From a virus, in IMG/VR virus record IMGVR_UViG_3300047388_000010, positions 1 to 32,865 of that record: a DNA stretch of 32,865 bases, one strand, 5' to 3'. Every line of letters begins with the position of its first letter. Position 1 is the first letter of the stretch. Below are positions 8,971 through 16,189 of this stretch, in pieces. A model generated the notes under the pieces. It searched no databases. It was not told where the DNA came from and worked only from the letters and a program-made list of their open reading frames with translations. A program made the position numbers and the translations under genes.

Positions 8971-9243
8971 TTGGCGAAAAGCCGATACAAGGGCAGGTAC
9001 TACTCTCCGAAGCGTAGAGCAGTCTACGCTGAGGGAGACCAGATTGACCACCTGACCCTGTTTGAACTACACAACTGGATATGTAATATTTGCAAGGAAA
9101 CGATAGACCCACATCGTAGATTCCCAGACCCGCTTGCGGCGACGGTAGAGCATGTCATTCCTTTGTGTAAAGGTGGAACACACACTTGGGATAATGTTAG
9201 ACCGGCACACGCCACTTGTAATTTTATAAAAGGTGCCGCATAA
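8971..9243 (+). CDS. HNH endonuclease (small)
   Basis: 90 residues from a TTG with a GAGGGG ribosome site about ten bases upstream. The HNH fold is clear: CNIC at 39-42 for structural zinc, VEHVIPLCKGGTHTWDNVRP carrying the catalytic histidine pair (EHV) and the central Asn, and HATCNFIKG with the last ligands. The first 25 residues are strongly basic (KSRYKGRYYSPKRR) and would bind DNA. It could be a free-standing homing-type nuclease inserted at the end of the tail module or a DNA-processing enzyme. The family is certain; the role is not. Confidence 0.85.
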   Translation: MAKSRYKGRYYSPKRRAVYAEGDQIDHLTLFELHNWICNICKETIDPHRRFPDPLAATVEHVIPLCKGGTHTWDNVRPAHATCNFIKGAA

Positions 9244-9250
9244 TTAACTC

Positions 9251-9835
9251 ATGAAGAATTGGAAAACGTTAACCGCTAGTAGTTTAACGGCATTAGCAAT
9301 AGCAGTGCCGATATATGCAGTTGCCCAAGATGCAAGTGGTTCTGCTGCACCTACCGCCGAAATTACTTTACCTCCTGTAACGGCAACAGTCCCCAGCGAG
9401 ACGGTGACCTTGCCGGTAGCAACTGTGACGCTACCTCCTAGAGCGGTGACCGTACAACCCTCGCCAATCTCTGTGCCGCTTCCTACGGAATTAATAACCA
9501 TCCGTGGGCCGGTAGTCATTCATCATGCTACTAATACCGTGACGGCCCATGTGACGGCTGTGAAGACCATATCTGCGCCAAGCAAGACCAAGACCGTCAC
9601 GGTAACCAAGGTCAAGACAAAACTTAGAACCGTTCTGAGAAATCAGAAAGTCACAGAACACAACACTGTCATAAAGAGAATTATTTTCACTACTGTATTG
9701 AGTATCGCTTTTGCTATACTTGGTTGCATTGGTATGTTGGTCGGATACTGGCTGGGCCGCAAGGACCAGCAACGCAACGAAAAGCACTTCTTGGGTAGCG
9801 TGTTAGATTCAATAACCTCCATCAAGAACCGCTAG
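9251..9835 (+). CDS. Membrane protein with signal sequence and C-terminal transmembrane segment
   Basis: 194 residues. Residues 1-26 are a signal-like segment (basic start, hydrophobic core to about 24, AVAQ-D possible cleavage or anchor end). Residues 35-85 are a low-complexity run of short proline and valine/threonine repeats (TVTLP, TVTLPP, VTVQP). Residues 112-131 are lysine/valine-rich, and residues 143-167 are a strong transmembrane helix followed by a basic, charged tail inside the cell. It therefore spans the envelope face with an extended external linker. With a holin gene 1 kb downstream it may serve in lysis (spanin-like or holin partner), but no family is recognised. Confidence 0.65.
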   Translation: MKNWKTLTASSLTALAIAVPIYAVAQDASGSAAPTAEITLPPVTATVPSETVTLPVATVTLPPRAVTVQPSPISVPLPTELITIRGPVVIHHATNTVTAHVTAVKTISAPSKTKTVTVTKVKTKLRTVLRNQKVTEHNTVIKRIIFTTVLSIAFAILGCIGMLVGYWLGRKDQQRNEKHFLGSVLDSITSIKNR

Positions 9836-9855
9836 CAAATTGTCTCAACATGTGG

Positions 9856-9861
9856 TATAGT
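9856..9861 (+). promoter_or_regulatory. Extended -10 promoter (TGG-TATAGT)
   Basis: GTGG precedes TATAGT; no convincing -35 is seen at the expected distance. Transcription would start near 9868 and give a leader of about 78 bases before the phosphoesterase ATG. Confidence 0.55.
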
Positions 9862-9867
9862 TGTCCC

Positions 9868-9945
9868 ATCAACTGAACACGGCCCGGTAAACGAGAAGTC
9901 GAGACAACCGCACGCCCGATGTTCGTTTGAAACAAAAGGAAATAA
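9868..9945 (+). promoter_or_regulatory. Candidate structured 5' leader
   Basis: The predicted leader can fold: GAACA (from 9874) pairs with TGTTC (about 9919-9923), a GGC/GCC pair lies just inside, CGGT can pair with ACCG, and CGA-GAAG-TCG forms an inner hairpin. TTGTCTC at 9840-9846 is also the exact reverse complement of GAGACAA at 9901-9907. A purine-rich ribosome site (AAAAGGAAA) follows the structure. No known riboswitch class was recognised. Confidence 0.35.
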
Positions 9946-10848
9946 ATGAACAATGTAATGAAATGGGCATTCGTAGGAGACCTACAGATTCCCTATCACG
10001 ACAAGCGCGCGGTAGCCTTGTTCTTCAAGGTTATGAAGAGTTGGAAGCCAGATGTTATTGATGTCGTAGGAGACATTGACGACCAGTTGGAGTATTCCAC
10101 ATTCAGTGACGGTACAACAGACGAGTTCTTCTCCGAGATTAACAAGAATGTCAAGGAGAACGAGAAGAATCTGGCTATATATGAGAAAGAAATGTCTAAG
10201 AGGACTGCTCAGGCTGTCAATCTTACTACAGAGTCTTTTGAATTACTAGAAGAACCAGTTATTCTTCCCACGAATCCTCTACCTTTCGTCAAGGAAAACG
10301 CCCTAGGCGCTAGAGAATTCTATACAGATTTACGTACTGCACACAAGACAGCCGAGATTCATGCCAGCCTAGGCAACCATGATATCCGCATCTTCAAGTA
10401 CATGGACAAGAAAGCACCGGACTATCTAGATGAGATTACGCCTAATATGCTTTGGGGTCTTGATGACCTTGGTATTAGTTGGAGGCTATATGAGTTACCT
10501 CCTGTTGAAAGATATGCGGGAATTTATGTCCACCATGGCGCTACTACTACAACTACTGGCCTCGCCGTCAAAAACGACATAGAGACATACAACATTAGTC
10601 TAGTACGTGGTCACGACCATCGTGGCGGTGTCGTCTACAAGTCTTACCCGATGACCGGCCAGAGTTTGGCCGGTATGGGAACTGGTCATCTTTGTGACCC
10701 CAACGGGTACGGTTTGAAGTACACAATCAACCCAGCATGGGAGCAGGGCTTCGGCATTGCTTACGTGGTGGATGGTAAGGCTCATCTACAGTTTATCCCA
10801 ATGAGAAACTATACCGTCGTTCTCGACGGTAAGGTATTCAACGGGTGA
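9946..10848 (+). CDS. Calcineurin-like metallophosphoesterase
   Basis: 300 residues with the metallophosphoesterase signature in order: GDLQIPYHD at 11-19 (first Asp and His), GDIDD at 42-46, GNHD at 143-146, HH at 196-197 and GHDHR at 222-226. These residues bind two metal ions and hydrolyse phosphomono- or diesters. A 70-residue helical, charged insertion (about 60-130) separates the GDxxD and GNHD blocks. ATG 9946 is chosen because AAAGGAAA lies just upstream and a structured leader precedes it. It stands alone behind its own promoter, between a membrane protein and the holin. Substrate unknown; related phage enzymes are DNA or nucleotide phosphatases/nucleases. Confidence 0.85.
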   Translation: MNNVMKWAFVGDLQIPYHDKRAVALFFKVMKSWKPDVIDVVGDIDDQLEYSTFSDGTTDEFFSEINKNVKENEKNLAIYEKEMSKRTAQAVNLTTESFELLEEPVILPTNPLPFVKENALGAREFYTDLRTAHKTAEIHASLGNHDIRIFKYMDKKAPDYLDEITPNMLWGLDDLGISWRLYELPPVERYAGIYVHHGATTTTTGLAVKNDIETYNISLVRGHDHRGGVVYKSYPMTGQSLAGMGTGHLCDPNGYGLKYTINPAWEQGFGIAYVVDGKAHLQFIPMRNYTVVLDGKVFNG

Positions 10849-10867
10849 ATCATAAGTCCTTAAGTGG

Positions 10868-10873
10868 TATAAT
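10868..10873 (+). promoter_or_regulatory. Extended -10 promoter for the holin gene
   Basis: GTGG-TATAAT, a perfect -10 with the TGN extension, and no clear -35. It lies 20 bases after the phosphoesterase stop. A strong AAGGAGG ribosome site (10888-10894) follows, five bases before the ATG at 10900. Confidence 0.65.
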
Positions 10874-10899
10874 TAGGTATCACGACTAAGGAGGTTAAG

Positions 10900-11130
10900 A
10901 TGAACATTTTCACGAAGTCGTTCTGGAAGGATACTTCCGAACGAGTTATTTCTACAGCAGCACAGGCAGCAGTTGGTGTTTTCACCGCAGCGCAGTCTAA
11001 CTTGCTTAATGTAGATTTCAAGGCAGCAGCAGCCGTAGTTGGCACCGCAGCCCTTGCCTCCTTCTTGAAGGCATTGGTCGCCGGTAAAGTTTCCGGTACA
11101 GTAAGTCCTGCCTCTCTAGTTAAGGAATAA
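10900..11130 (+). CDS. Holin (small actinophage type)
   Basis: 76 residues with the best ribosome site of the window (AAGGAGG, 5-base spacing) and its own promoter. The start NIFTKSFWKDTSERVISTAA matches the KAFWKDAxERAxxTxAQ opening of small actinophage holins (r1t-like group). Residues 16-33 and 40-62 are alanine-rich hydrophobic segments separated by a short NLLNVDF turn, giving two membrane passes; the end is short and hydrophilic. A holin permeabilises the membrane at a set time for the endolysin to reach the wall. No endolysin gene is visible here, so it must lie outside the window. Confidence 0.75.
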   Translation: MNIFTKSFWKDTSERVISTAAQAAVGVFTAAQSNLLNVDFKAAAAVVGTAALASFLKALVAGKVSGTVSPASLVKE

Positions 11131-11133
11131 GAA

Positions 11134-11304
11134 TTGATTATATGCAATAGATGCAAGGGGAAGGTATTCGTAGACCTGACGTTCACTGACAATAGGAACT
11201 ACGAAACCTTCTGCTTGCGTTGTGGTGATAGAAAGTTTGTTGGCTACAGTCATCCACTCTATACGCAAATTAAAGAGTATGTGAAGGCGGCACTTGTCGC
11301 GTGA
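11134..11304 (+). CDS. Zinc-ribbon miniprotein
   Basis: 56 residues from a TTG four bases after the holin stop; AAGGA inside the holin's last codons serves as ribosome site. The two zinc knuckles are CNRC at residues 4-7 and CLRC at 28-31, with aromatic-rich strands between, the classic zinc-ribbon layout. The final TGA overlaps the GTG of the next gene (GTGA), which supports both reading frames. It may bind DNA, RNA or a protein partner; no named family recognised. Confidence 0.7.
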   Translation: MIICNRCKGKVFVDLTFTDNRNYETFCLRCGDRKFVGYSHPLYTQIKEYVKAALVA

Positions 11305-11813
11305 CCACTACGAAGAAGCCTAGGCAAAAGCCTCTAAGGTATTTCTTCTACCGTGGTGACCTGCACAAGAAGATTCACATTAGTCGAGGCGATGACCTTA
11401 TTACCGCTTGGAATTATCCCAAGGGTAAGATGTTCAAGTACATTTACTCAGATGTTCGCAAAAACGGCGAACAAGCATTCACGACCCCACAAGTCGCTGA
11501 AATGATGGGGCGTACCGCCGAGAACGTATGGAGACACATCAGTTTTGGTGATGTCAAGATGCCGCAGCACACATACGGACTAGATGAGAACAGGAATATC
11601 TTCAAGTACATGTGGTCTGAAAAGGACATCATGGACTTGCACAGTTATTTGAAAACTGTCCACATCGGCAGACCACGAGCAGACGGTTTGGTTAGCACAG
11701 GAAAACTACCGACCGCCTCCGAGTTGCGCGCCATGGTGAGACAGGGTACAGTTCTGTACGTGAAGGACAGCGAAGGCAACTTCGTCCCGACATGGCAGGC
11801 AGAAAAATTATAG
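11301..11813 (+). CDS. Helix-turn-helix DNA-binding protein
   Basis: 170 residues from a GTG in a GTGA overlap. Residues 60-80 (FTTPQVAEMMGRTAENVWRH) form an excision-ase/MerR-like winged-helix or HTH motif: a turn after MMGR and a recognition helix TAENVWRHI. The N-terminus is basic (KKPRQKPLRY) and there is a second basic patch near 123. The last 35 residues could form another small domain. It lies between the lysis and replication genes, so a transcription regulator or origin-binding role is possible. Which promoter it controls cannot be told from sequence alone. Confidence 0.65.
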   Translation: MTTTKKPRQKPLRYFFYRGDLHKKIHISRGDDLITAWNYPKGKMFKYIYSDVRKNGEQAFTTPQVAEMMGRTAENVWRHISFGDVKMPQHTYGLDENRNIFKYMWSEKDIMDLHSYLKTVHIGRPRADGLVSTGKLPTASELRAMVRQGTVLYVKDSEGNFVPTWQAEKL

Positions 11814-11820
11814 GAGAAAT

Positions 11821-12024
11821 ATGGGAAGCGTATCATACAGAGCGAGGTTCACTCGTAACATGGGTAACTTCGAATCTCTACAGTTGGAAATTGGCGTAGA
11901 GGACGAGCCGCGCGAAGACGAGAAGTTTTCAGAGGCGTTCAACAGAGTTAAGGCTTTCGTGTCAGAGAGATTGCTGGATGAGATTGCCGAACTAGAAGCA
12001 GAAATCGGCAAGGTTCACAAGTAG
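11821..12024 (+). CDS. Hypothetical acidic protein
   Basis: 67 residues, ATG preceded by TAGGAG at good spacing. The first 15 residues are basic (SYRARFTRN); the rest is acidic and helical (EDEPREDEKFSEAF, then RLLDEIAELEAEIGK), ending in a probable short coiled coil. The stop shares its last base with the GTG of the next gene, so it belongs to the helicase operon. Family not recognised; small acidic proteins in this position often act as replication accessory or DNA-mimic proteins, but nothing here shows it. Confidence 0.6.
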   Translation: MGSVSYRARFTRNMGNFESLQLEIGVEDEPREDEKFSEAFNRVKAFVSERLLDEIAELEAEIGKVHK

Positions 12025-12362
12025 TGTCCAGTCCGAAGCAGGCGCATTCAATGTCGTCCTACTTTGGTACCAAGTACAAAGAAAAGTACGGTTTCGCTGC
12101 GAAGTTCAATCGTAACATCGCTCGTTGGAACTGGGACGGTATGTTGGAGGATATGACAGAGGTCCAGTTGATGGAACTTATTAATTATTACTTCACTACC
12201 GTCTCAGTCAACCAGCATTCTTTGGAATGGTTTTTCTACAACTACGACAAGTTGTTGGAGACCAAAGAGGTCATTGAAAAGGATATAGCAGAACAAGCAA
12301 TACTGCGCGAGGCTACAAGGATTCGCACAGAGGAATGGAGGAAGAGACATGGCAACAACTGA
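12024..12362 (+). CDS. Hypothetical protein upstream of the helicase (possible loader)
   Basis: 112 residues from a GTG sharing a base with the previous TAG. It is mostly helical and aromatic-rich (FAAKFNRNIARWNWDGM, ELINYYFTT, LEWFFYNYDKLL) with a basic tail (RIRTEEWRKRHGNN). It overlaps the start of the DnaB-type helicase gene by 14 bases, so the two are translationally coupled, the usual arrangement for a helicase loader or other helicase partner. That role is inferred from position only; no AAA+ or winged-helix motif is seen. Confidence 0.6.
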   Translation: MSSPKQAHSMSSYFGTKYKEKYGFAAKFNRNIARWNWDGMLEDMTEVQLMELINYYFTTVSVNQHSLEWFFYNYDKLLETKEVIEKDIAEQAILREATRIRTEEWRKRHGNN

Positions 12363-13608
12363 GTTAAAGGTCCTGAACTCCATTTGCTTCACTAAGGATA
12401 TACAGCCACTTTTGGCTGGTAATAACATCAATGAAATGTTTGTTGGATATTCTGATGTATGGCAGTTCATTCAGGAGTATTACGGAAAGCACAGGTCAAT
12501 ACCTGACACATCAATCTTGGAACAGAAGTTTGAATACTTCGACAAGATTGATGTACCGGGCGAGACCGGGTATTACGTAGACCTTCTGCGCGAAGAGTAC
12601 AAGACATCAGAACTACAAAAGATTACGTTGAAGTTGCGTGACGCAGTTGGCAGCATCCCATCTGATAGAATTCTAGATGGTGTAATAAAGGACCTTATGG
12701 GTCTTAAGAGTATTTCAACCGAATCGCAAGATTTGGATATCACTGACTTTGGTAAAGCAGTAGAGCATTACGAGGCAACAAAACTTAAAGCCGAGCAAAT
12801 GGGTGGCGTGCCGGGTATTCCTACTGGAATCAGTTTCATTGATAGTGCGTATACATCTGGTCTTGTTGGTGGCGACCTAGCGATTGTGCTAGGTTGGACC
12901 GGTAGGGCTAAGTCATTGCTTACGACCATGATTGCTATTAACGCATTCAACAAGGGTCACAGACCAATGATTGTCTCTATGGAGATGAAGTGCGAAAAGG
13001 TACGCGACAGAGCGTACACCATGATGGGTCACGGTTTGTTCAAGAACTCTGACCTAGCAAATGGTGACGTTGAGATTGATGATTTCAAGAAGTGGTCAGA
13101 GACGGTTCAGGGTAAGGGTTTCAACATTGTAGCCCACAACGGGGACAATGTAACACCAGCCTACGTCCAGTCAAAGTATGACCAATACCTTCCGAGCATC
13201 ATCATACTTGATTATGCTCAGTTGATGACCGATAACGCTAACTCATCTGACATGGTTGCGCGCATGCGTAACATGGCAGATGAATACAAGAGAATGGCGG
13301 TAGCCAAGGATATTCCTATTATTCTTATTTCATCTGCAACACCAGACAATACGTCAAGTATTAACCATCCTCCCATCGTTGAGCAGATTGCTTGGTCCAA
13401 GCAGTTGGCATTCAACGCTGACCTTGCCTTTGCGGTTCACCGCCACGACGGTAAGATGGAAGATGGTTCAGTAATTATTGAGATTGTCGGTAGGAAGAAC
13501 CGCAACGGTGAATTGTTTAGTGGATATTTCAGAGCCAATATTAATACTGGTATTTATGAAGAGTTCTTTTCACTTGAACAGGCAATGGGCTTAGTTAGCG
13601 ATATGTAA
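12349..13608 (+). CDS. dnaB: DnaB-type replicative DNA helicase
   Basis: 419 residues. The N-terminal 110 residues are a helical collar-type domain; the RecA-type motor follows. The P-loop reads GWTGRAKS (182-189), Walker B is IIILDYAQLM (284-293), and the region ISSATPDN through VGRKNRNGE (to about 385) carries the sensor and arginine-finger motifs of the DnaB family. It would unwind the fork 5' to 3' ahead of the phage polymerase. The start overlaps the previous gene by 14 bases. Oddity: the usual Gly before the P-loop Lys is Ala. It is shorter than bacterial DnaB (about 470) but typical for phage forms. Confidence 0.9.
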   Translation: MATTELKVLNSICFTKDIQPLLAGNNINEMFVGYSDVWQFIQEYYGKHRSIPDTSILEQKFEYFDKIDVPGETGYYVDLLREEYKTSELQKITLKLRDAVGSIPSDRILDGVIKDLMGLKSISTESQDLDITDFGKAVEHYEATKLKAEQMGGVPGIPTGISFIDSAYTSGLVGGDLAIVLGWTGRAKSLLTTMIAINAFNKGHRPMIVSMEMKCEKVRDRAYTMMGHGLFKNSDLANGDVEIDDFKKWSETVQGKGFNIVAHNGDNVTPAYVQSKYDQYLPSIIILDYAQLMTDNANSSDMVARMRNMADEYKRMAVAKDIPIILISSATPDNTSSINHPPIVEQIAWSKQLAFNADLAFAVHRHDGKMEDGSVIIEIVGRKNRNGELFSGYFRANINTGIYEEFFSLEQAMGLVSDM

Positions 13609-13618
13609 TAATACGTGG

Positions 13619-13624
13619 TATAAT
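13619..13624 (+). promoter_or_regulatory. Extended -10 promoter
   Basis: CGTGG-TATAAT eleven bases after the helicase stop, with no clear -35. It would start the mRNA near 13631 and drive the small gene at 13649 and the primase. Confidence 0.6.
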
Positions 13625-13648
13625 TCTATCAACTAGATAGGATTTACC

Positions 13649-13939
13649 GTGCATAACGACATTAAGCGTTTCGAATTGACTGGTACTGTGACAAGCGGTA
13701 CGTTTTTACAGACAAGAGAAAGGCTAATCCATGACGTTGAGGCCGGTATGAGGGATGAAGGTTTCATCCCTATACTGGACCTCATCCCACAGTTTACCCG
13801 CGAATACGACGCGGACACCGAAACGTTCTCTTTCACATTATCCGTATATGGAACACACGTAGGAGAAGAGAATTCGTGGCAACAAGCAGGAATGATGAAT
13901 GGTCGTCTGGTAGAGAAGTATTCTCAGCCAGTGAAGTAG
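13649..13939 (+). CDS. Hypothetical protein ahead of the primase
   Basis: 96 residues from a GTG with TAGGAT about eight bases upstream. It is a compact alpha/beta protein: FELTGTVTSGTF, a helix RERLIHDVEAGMRDEG, then FIPILDLIPQFTREYDADTE and a strand FSFTLSVYGT, a pattern I have seen in small phage replication-region proteins but cannot name. The final residues overlap the primase frame by 64 bases, the longest overlap in the window, which argues for coupled expression. Confidence 0.6.
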   Translation: MHNDIKRFELTGTVTSGTFLQTRERLIHDVEAGMRDEGFIPILDLIPQFTREYDADTETFSFTLSVYGTHVGEENSWQQAGMMNGRLVEKYSQPVK

Positions 13940-15003
13940 AGGCCGTCCTTCGCGCTCTGGGTATAGAGATAAAGGAAGAGACGGAAAACGACTTCCTCTC
14001 ACTTTGCCCCTATCATGGTAACACAGACACGCCTGCATTCAGCACGTCTAAGCGTTATGGTTATTCTATTTGTTTCAACCCATCATGCGCCAAAGGCGTA
14101 GACGTTCAACTTTCACTTGAAAGAATGGTGAGAGAGTTAAAGGGCATGGAGCAGTTCGTTGCCAAGAGGTTTATCGAGGCTCAGAAGCAGAATACCGGCG
14201 AATCATTCAAAGATAAGTTCGATTCCATCAGTATAGAAGACGAAACAGAACTAAAAGAGTTTCCAAAAGAACCTATCGACCTCATGCACAGCCGTCTAAA
14301 GAGACACCCGGCTGCACTAGAATATTTGCACGGTAGAGGTTTTAGCAACACCACCTTGGCAGCATTCAACGTGGGACTTGCGCTAAAAGCAGACAAGCCA
14401 ATATACAGGGCCACAGACATGATTGTTGTGCCAGCCTACGACCACAGGTCACGCCCGGTCGGTTTAGTCGGTAGAAGTCTAGAGGGTAAGAGTTTCAAGA
14501 ACTTTGGTGCAGAACCCAATGGTACTGGCTTCCACAAAAGCAAGATAGTGTGGAACTTGCAGAACGCGCGCAAGCATGAAACCATTATCCTTACCGAGTC
14601 AACATTCGATGCCATGAGGATTCACCAGTCTGGTTATCCCAATGTTGGAGCGCTTCTGGGCGGTAGTATATCTCAGGTTCAAAAGGCATTGCTGAGTAGA
14701 CATTTCACCCATGCCATTATCTTTACTGATAATGAACTTGGTGATGACATTGTATACCACAAGCATTGCGCCGCGTGTTTGAAGGCAAGATTTGATATGT
14801 GCCAAGGTCACAAGCCCGGTAGAGATTTGGGTATGAAGATAGCAGAGTCATTACCTAAGATGAAGATTTCTTGGGCTACGTACGATGATAGACACATTTA
14901 CGCACGCGATGTGAAGGACGCATCCGACATGACTGATGATGAAATCAGGCATTGTCTACGCAACACAATCAGTCACTACGAGTATCTTGAATGGCAATCA
15001 TAG
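13876..15003 (+). CDS. DnaG-type DNA primase
   Basis: 375 residues from a GTG with GTAGGAGA upstream; no better start lies closer to the end of the previous gene. A zinc finger comes first (C44-P-Y-H47 and C66-x4-C71). The TOPRIM domain follows with TIILTEST (Glu241) and the acidic FTDNE (Asp285) and a GRDLG (315-319) motif. It would lay down RNA primers at the fork with the helicase. Oddity: between FTDNE and GRDLG the TOPRIM core contains an extra C298-x2-C301-x7-C309-x2-H312 cluster, which looks like an inserted zinc knuckle. No helicase-binding C-terminal domain is evident. Confidence 0.85.
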   Translation: MATSRNDEWSSGREVFSASEVEAVLRALGIEIKEETENDFLSLCPYHGNTDTPAFSTSKRYGYSICFNPSCAKGVDVQLSLERMVRELKGMEQFVAKRFIEAQKQNTGESFKDKFDSISIEDETELKEFPKEPIDLMHSRLKRHPAALEYLHGRGFSNTTLAAFNVGLALKADKPIYRATDMIVVPAYDHRSRPVGLVGRSLEGKSFKNFGAEPNGTGFHKSKIVWNLQNARKHETIILTESTFDAMRIHQSGYPNVGALLGGSISQVQKALLSRHFTHAIIFTDNELGDDIVYHKHCAACLKARFDMCQGHKPGRDLGMKIAESLPKMKISWATYDDRHIYARDVKDASDMTDDEIRHCLRNTISHYEYLEWQS

Positions 15004-15005
15004 GG

Positions 15006-15034
15006 TTGCTTTGAGTATCAGATTGTGGTAGAAT
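15006..15034 (+). promoter_or_regulatory. Sigma-70-type promoter for the ssDNA-binding protein
   Basis: TTGCTT at 15006-15011, a 17-base spacer ending in TGG, and TAGAAT at 15029-15034. The leader contains a short AACGG-TTGAAT-CCGTT hairpin before the GAGGAA ribosome site. Confidence 0.65.
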
Positions 15035-15088
15035 AGAGTAACGGTTGAATCCGTTCAATACATAGAAAATTAGAGGAATTCAAATAAT

Positions 15089-15880
15089 ATGGCACTAGGA
15101 TTAAAGGAATATCAGGAGCGCAAGAGGGCAGAAGAGGCCCGACGTGAAGAGGCTGCTAAGCCCCGCGTACAGCGTTTTGCACTACAGAAGGACGGCGACT
15201 CAGCGATTGTTCGTTTCGGACAAGAGATTGACGATGACGCCAAGGGCTTCGACCCAGAGATTGGTAAGGGCGTAGTTCACATCTTCCACACAAACGGAGA
15301 TGACCCCAAGAATGGTTTCATGAATGCTGCAAAGTGTTCCACAGAAACTCAGGGCGCCTGCCTACCTTGCGAAAAGGTTCAGAACTCAAACGTTGAGTGG
15401 GAGCAGCGCAAGGGCTGGAAGCAGAAGGAAAAGTTCACCATCAACGTTATTGCTGGTGAGCCTAAGGAAGTTGAAATCAATGGTAAGAAGAAGTATTTCA
15501 CCACTGACCTTCCAGATGACGCCAAGGGCGGCACTGTCTACCTAGTAGAGCAGTCCACTTACAACGGAATCTACGACAGCCTTTCCAACTTCTTCCTAAA
15601 CACGAAGGCTTCCAAGGAGACAATCCTAGGTAAGACCTTCCAGATTACTCGCAAGGGTTCTAATTTCAACGACACATCTTACAGCATCATCCCGGTCGAG
15701 GACCTTCCGAAGACCGCAACTCCACTAAAGGAGTTTGAACTGGTAGATGTACAGGAAGTTTTGTCTGATGTACCTTACGGTCAGCAGGCTGCTTTCTACG
15801 CTAGAGGTAGTTCGCCAGTTGTAGAGCCAGAGTTGGCTTCCGCAACTGCCGGTGCATCTGTCTCAGAATCTCCTTGGTAA
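15089..15880 (+). CDS. Single-stranded DNA-binding protein, gp32-like
   Basis: 263 residues. The N-terminus is a charged helix (KEYQERKRAEEARREEA) as in the cooperativity arm of gp32-type proteins. The core has an OB-like beta pattern (ALQKDGDSAIVRF near 32-44) interrupted by H-x-C...C-x2-C (HIFH near 70, then KCSTETQGACLPC), matching the zinc-binding loop of T4 gp32. A long strand/loop region follows (FTINVIAGEPKEVE, GTVYLVEQSTYNGIYDSL). The C-terminal 30 residues are flexible, only mildly acidic, and end in SESPW. It would coat single strands during replication and help RecA. It has its own promoter, consistent with high-level need. Confidence 0.75.
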   Translation: MALGLKEYQERKRAEEARREEAAKPRVQRFALQKDGDSAIVRFGQEIDDDAKGFDPEIGKGVVHIFHTNGDDPKNGFMNAAKCSTETQGACLPCEKVQNSNVEWEQRKGWKQKEKFTINVIAGEPKEVEINGKKKYFTTDLPDDAKGGTVYLVEQSTYNGIYDSLSNFFLNTKASKETILGKTFQITRKGSNFNDTSYSIIPVEDLPKTATPLKEFELVDVQEVLSDVPYGQQAAFYARGSSPVVEPELASATAGASVSESPW

Positions 15881-16176
15881 CTAGAAGTTACAAGATTTAC
15901 ATGCGTTCCCCGCAGTGGGCTCGCAAGCGTGAACAAGTATTTAACCATTACGGTAAGAAATGCTACGCTTGCGGCTCACGGCGGGGTCCGCTGCATGTGC
16001 ATCATTTAACCTACGACCGTTTCGGCGGTAGGGAATTAATGAGTGACCTACGTCCTCTATGTATGCCTTGCCACAGAGAAGTAACTGCGCTACACTGGAA
16101 GATGGGCAAGCGCAGAGCAACAGGTCAGTTTGTATTCGCAACATTTATGAAAATGAAAAGGGCAAAGCCCTTCTAA
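15874..16176 (+). CDS. HNH endonuclease
   Basis: 100 residues from a TTG overlapping the previous stop by seven bases; the start YKIYMRSPQWARKREQV is the standard opening of McrA-type HNH nucleases, so the internal ATG at 15901 would cut into it. Zinc ligands CYAC (30-33) and CMPC (63-66) flank HVHHLTYDRFGG and the LSDLRPL-type helix (here LMSDLRPL); the His pair is the metal-binding catalytic site. The tail is basic. It sits inside the replication operon between the ssDNA-binding protein and the polymerase, a common location for free-standing homing nucleases. Confidence 0.85.
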   Translation: MVTRSYKIYMRSPQWARKREQVFNHYGKKCYACGSRRGPLHVHHLTYDRFGGRELMSDLRPLCMPCHREVTALHWKMGKRRATGQFVFATFMKMKRAKPF

Positions 16177-16189
16177 TCAAAGGATTTGA

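Noticed and set aside
9836-9945. Known riboswitch or tRNA in the longest inter-gene stretch
   Set aside because: I recognise no riboswitch consensus and no tRNA cloverleaf; only a generic structured leader is supported.
10813-10830. ACCGTCG-TTCT-CGACGGT hairpin at the end of the phosphoesterase gene
   Set aside because: It lies inside the coding sequence and no T-run follows; it is explained as well by codons as by a terminator.
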